Positions 5,322-6,157 of a stretch of DNA of 6,157 nucleotides are shown one piece after another. Location of the stretch: positions 1-6,157 of the forward strand of contig VSNT01000333.1 of assembly GCA_009774465.1 (NCBI GenBank), read 5' to 3'. The DNA is from Lachnospiraceae bacterium (GTDB lineage: Bacteria > Bacillota_A > Clostridia > Lachnospirales > Lachnospiraceae). Under the pieces are notes generated by a model that was not told where the DNA came from, did not search any database, and saw nothing but the letters and a program-made list of their open reading frames with translations. Each line of letters starts with the position of its first letter. Position 1 is the stretch's first letter. A program made the translations under genes and the position numbers.

Positions 5322-6157
5322 ATGCCAGGAGTAACCAAAGAACAGATCGCAAAAGCAAAGGAATGGGATTTATTATCCTATTTGCAAACCTACGAACCCC
5401 ATGAGCTGAAACGCTGCGGCCCTCACGAATACTGTACCCGGACCCATGACAGCTTGAAAATCTCCCATGGGAAATGGTGCTGGAACAGCCGGGGCATTGG
5501 GGGCCGGACGGCGCTGGACTATCTCATCAAGGTCCGGGGAATGGACTTTGTGGGGGCGGTGGAGGCCCTGTGCGGCTACCGCGCCCCGCCGCCCCAGGAA
5601 CAGCCCAAGCCGAAACCTCCGAAGCCCTTTCAACTCCCGGAGGCCAGCCGGTTCCCCTCCATGATGCTGGCCTATCTGCAAGGCCGGGGCATCCACCCGG
5701 AGCTGCTGCAAACGTGTATCCAGGCCGGTACGCTTTATGAGAGCCAGAAGTATCAGAACTGCGTCTTTGTCGGCAGGGACCCTACGGGCCGCGCCCGGTT
5801 CGCCTGCCTGCGGGGAACGCGGGATAACTTTCGGATAGATGCGGAGGGCAGCGACAAGCGGTACAATTTCTCTCTGCTGGCCGCTGACCCAAAGTGTCCC
5901 CGGCTGGCGGTGGCGGAAAGCCCCATTGACGCCCTATCCCTGGCTACGCTGGTGAAGCTGTCCGGGGGTGAGTGGCGGGACAGCCATTACCTTTCCCTCG
6001 GAGGAACCGCGCCCCGTGCCATGGTTCAATTCCTTCACGATCACCCGAATGTCACCCAGGTGAGCCTATGCCTGGACAATGATAAGGCCGGGATGCTGGG
6101 TATGGAGCGATTGGAACAGGCCATTCGGAAGGACCCGGAACTGTCCCAGCGGGTGAA
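5322..6157 (+). CDS. DUF3991/TOPRIM domain protein (primase-like), partial at right edge
   Basis: The reading frame is open from ATG 5322 to the window end, giving 278 codons with no stop. AAGGGTG (5310-5316) is the ribosome binding site. Residues about 31-70 form a degenerate zinc-ribbon-like primase module: C32, C38 and C53 are present, with THDSLKIS and W-N-S-R-G-I-G-G instead of a full CHC2 cysteine set. A Pro/Lys linker (88-102) leads to a DUF3991-like region (about 110-190). A TOPRIM fold follows, with the glutamate motif AESPIDALSL (E199, D203) and the metal-binding DxD in LCLDNDKAG (D252, D254). TOPRIM folds bind Mg2+ and occur in primases and topoisomerases. This family is common on Firmicute conjugative elements, where a role in DNA priming or processing during transfer is assumed. 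The C-terminal part lies outside the window. No promoter is seen between the terminator and the start. Confidence 0.88.
   Translation, partial: MPGVTKEQIAKAKEWDLLSYLQTYEPHELKRCGPHEYCTRTHDSLKISHGKWCWNSRGIGGRTALDYLIKVRGMDFVGAVEALCGYRAPPPQEQPKPKPPKPFQLPEASRFPSMMLAYLQGRGIHPELLQTCIQAGTLYESQKYQNCVFVGRDPTGRARFACLRGTRDNFRIDAEGSDKRYNFSLLAADPKCPRLAVAESPIDALSLATLVKLSGGEWRDSHYLSLGGTAPRAMVQFLHDHPNVTQVSLCLDNDKAGMLGMERLEQAIRKDPELSQRV

Noticed and set aside
5474..5740. Plus-strand open frame of 88 codons (and a minus-strand one at 5373-5711)
   Set aside because: Both are shadows of the TOPRIM gene, which is open from 5322 to the window end and has E and DxD motifs.
1..6157. CRISPR array, tRNA, rRNA, attachment sites or insertion sequences
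   Set aside because: No spaced direct repeats, tRNA-like cloverleaf, rRNA stretch, transposase or terminal inverted repeats were seen by eye. The group II intron is the only mobile element with visible ends.

Overview
The window is a piece of an integrated conjugative or mobilizable element from a Gram-positive, probably gut-type Firmicute (Clostridia-like). This is inferred from gene content: a SNF2-type helicase of the giant helicase/methylase family, a MobC-like relaxosome protein and a DUF3991/TOPRIM protein, a combination known from Tn1549/CTn-type elements. Strong AGGAG-type ribosome binding sites, dense same-strand packing and GC-rich codon use fit this. All supported genes are on the + strand. 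No host chromosomal gene, rRNA, tRNA or CRISPR array is visible.

Bases 4-2530 are a full-length, ORF-bearing group II intron of the LtrA (mitochondrial-like, IIA) type. It has a GTGCG 5' end, domains I-III up to about 600, the maturase/reverse transcriptase gene at 621-2447 in domain IV, a textbook 34-nt domain V at 2465-2498, and a domain VI hairpin with a bulged branch-point A at 2524. The intron lies in sense orientation inside the helicase gene. Base 1-3 (TAT, Tyr) is the last codon of exon 1 and 2531 (ACC, Thr) the first codon of exon 2. Splicing would rejoin them in frame in the conserved ...Y-TMMRYLQ segment of the helicase core. Most of the helicase gene lies upstream of the window.

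Bases 2531-4366 are exon 2 of that gene, carrying helicase motifs V and VI, a coiled coil and a disordered C-terminal tail. Its stop overlaps the GTG start of a mobC-like gene (4363-4701), so the two are probably translationally coupled. An intrinsic terminator (4709-4750) ends this unit. An AT-rich, palindrome-bearing control region (about 4751-4881) follows, with one or two candidate sigma-A promoters. It serves a small basic coiled-coil protein (4882-5217), which has its own intrinsic terminator (5269-5303). Only 18 bases after that terminator's T-tract a DUF3991/TOPRIM protein begins (5322) and runs off the right edge.

Together the host genes look like part of the DNA-processing module of a conjugative element: helicase, relaxosome accessory protein, and primase/topoisomerase-like TOPRIM protein. 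The intron is a retroelement that has colonised it. I see no clearly new system. The observations most worth checking are two altered residues in the HNH endonuclease domain of the intron protein, the terminator directly in front of the TOPRIM gene, and the palindromic AT-rich gap after mobC.
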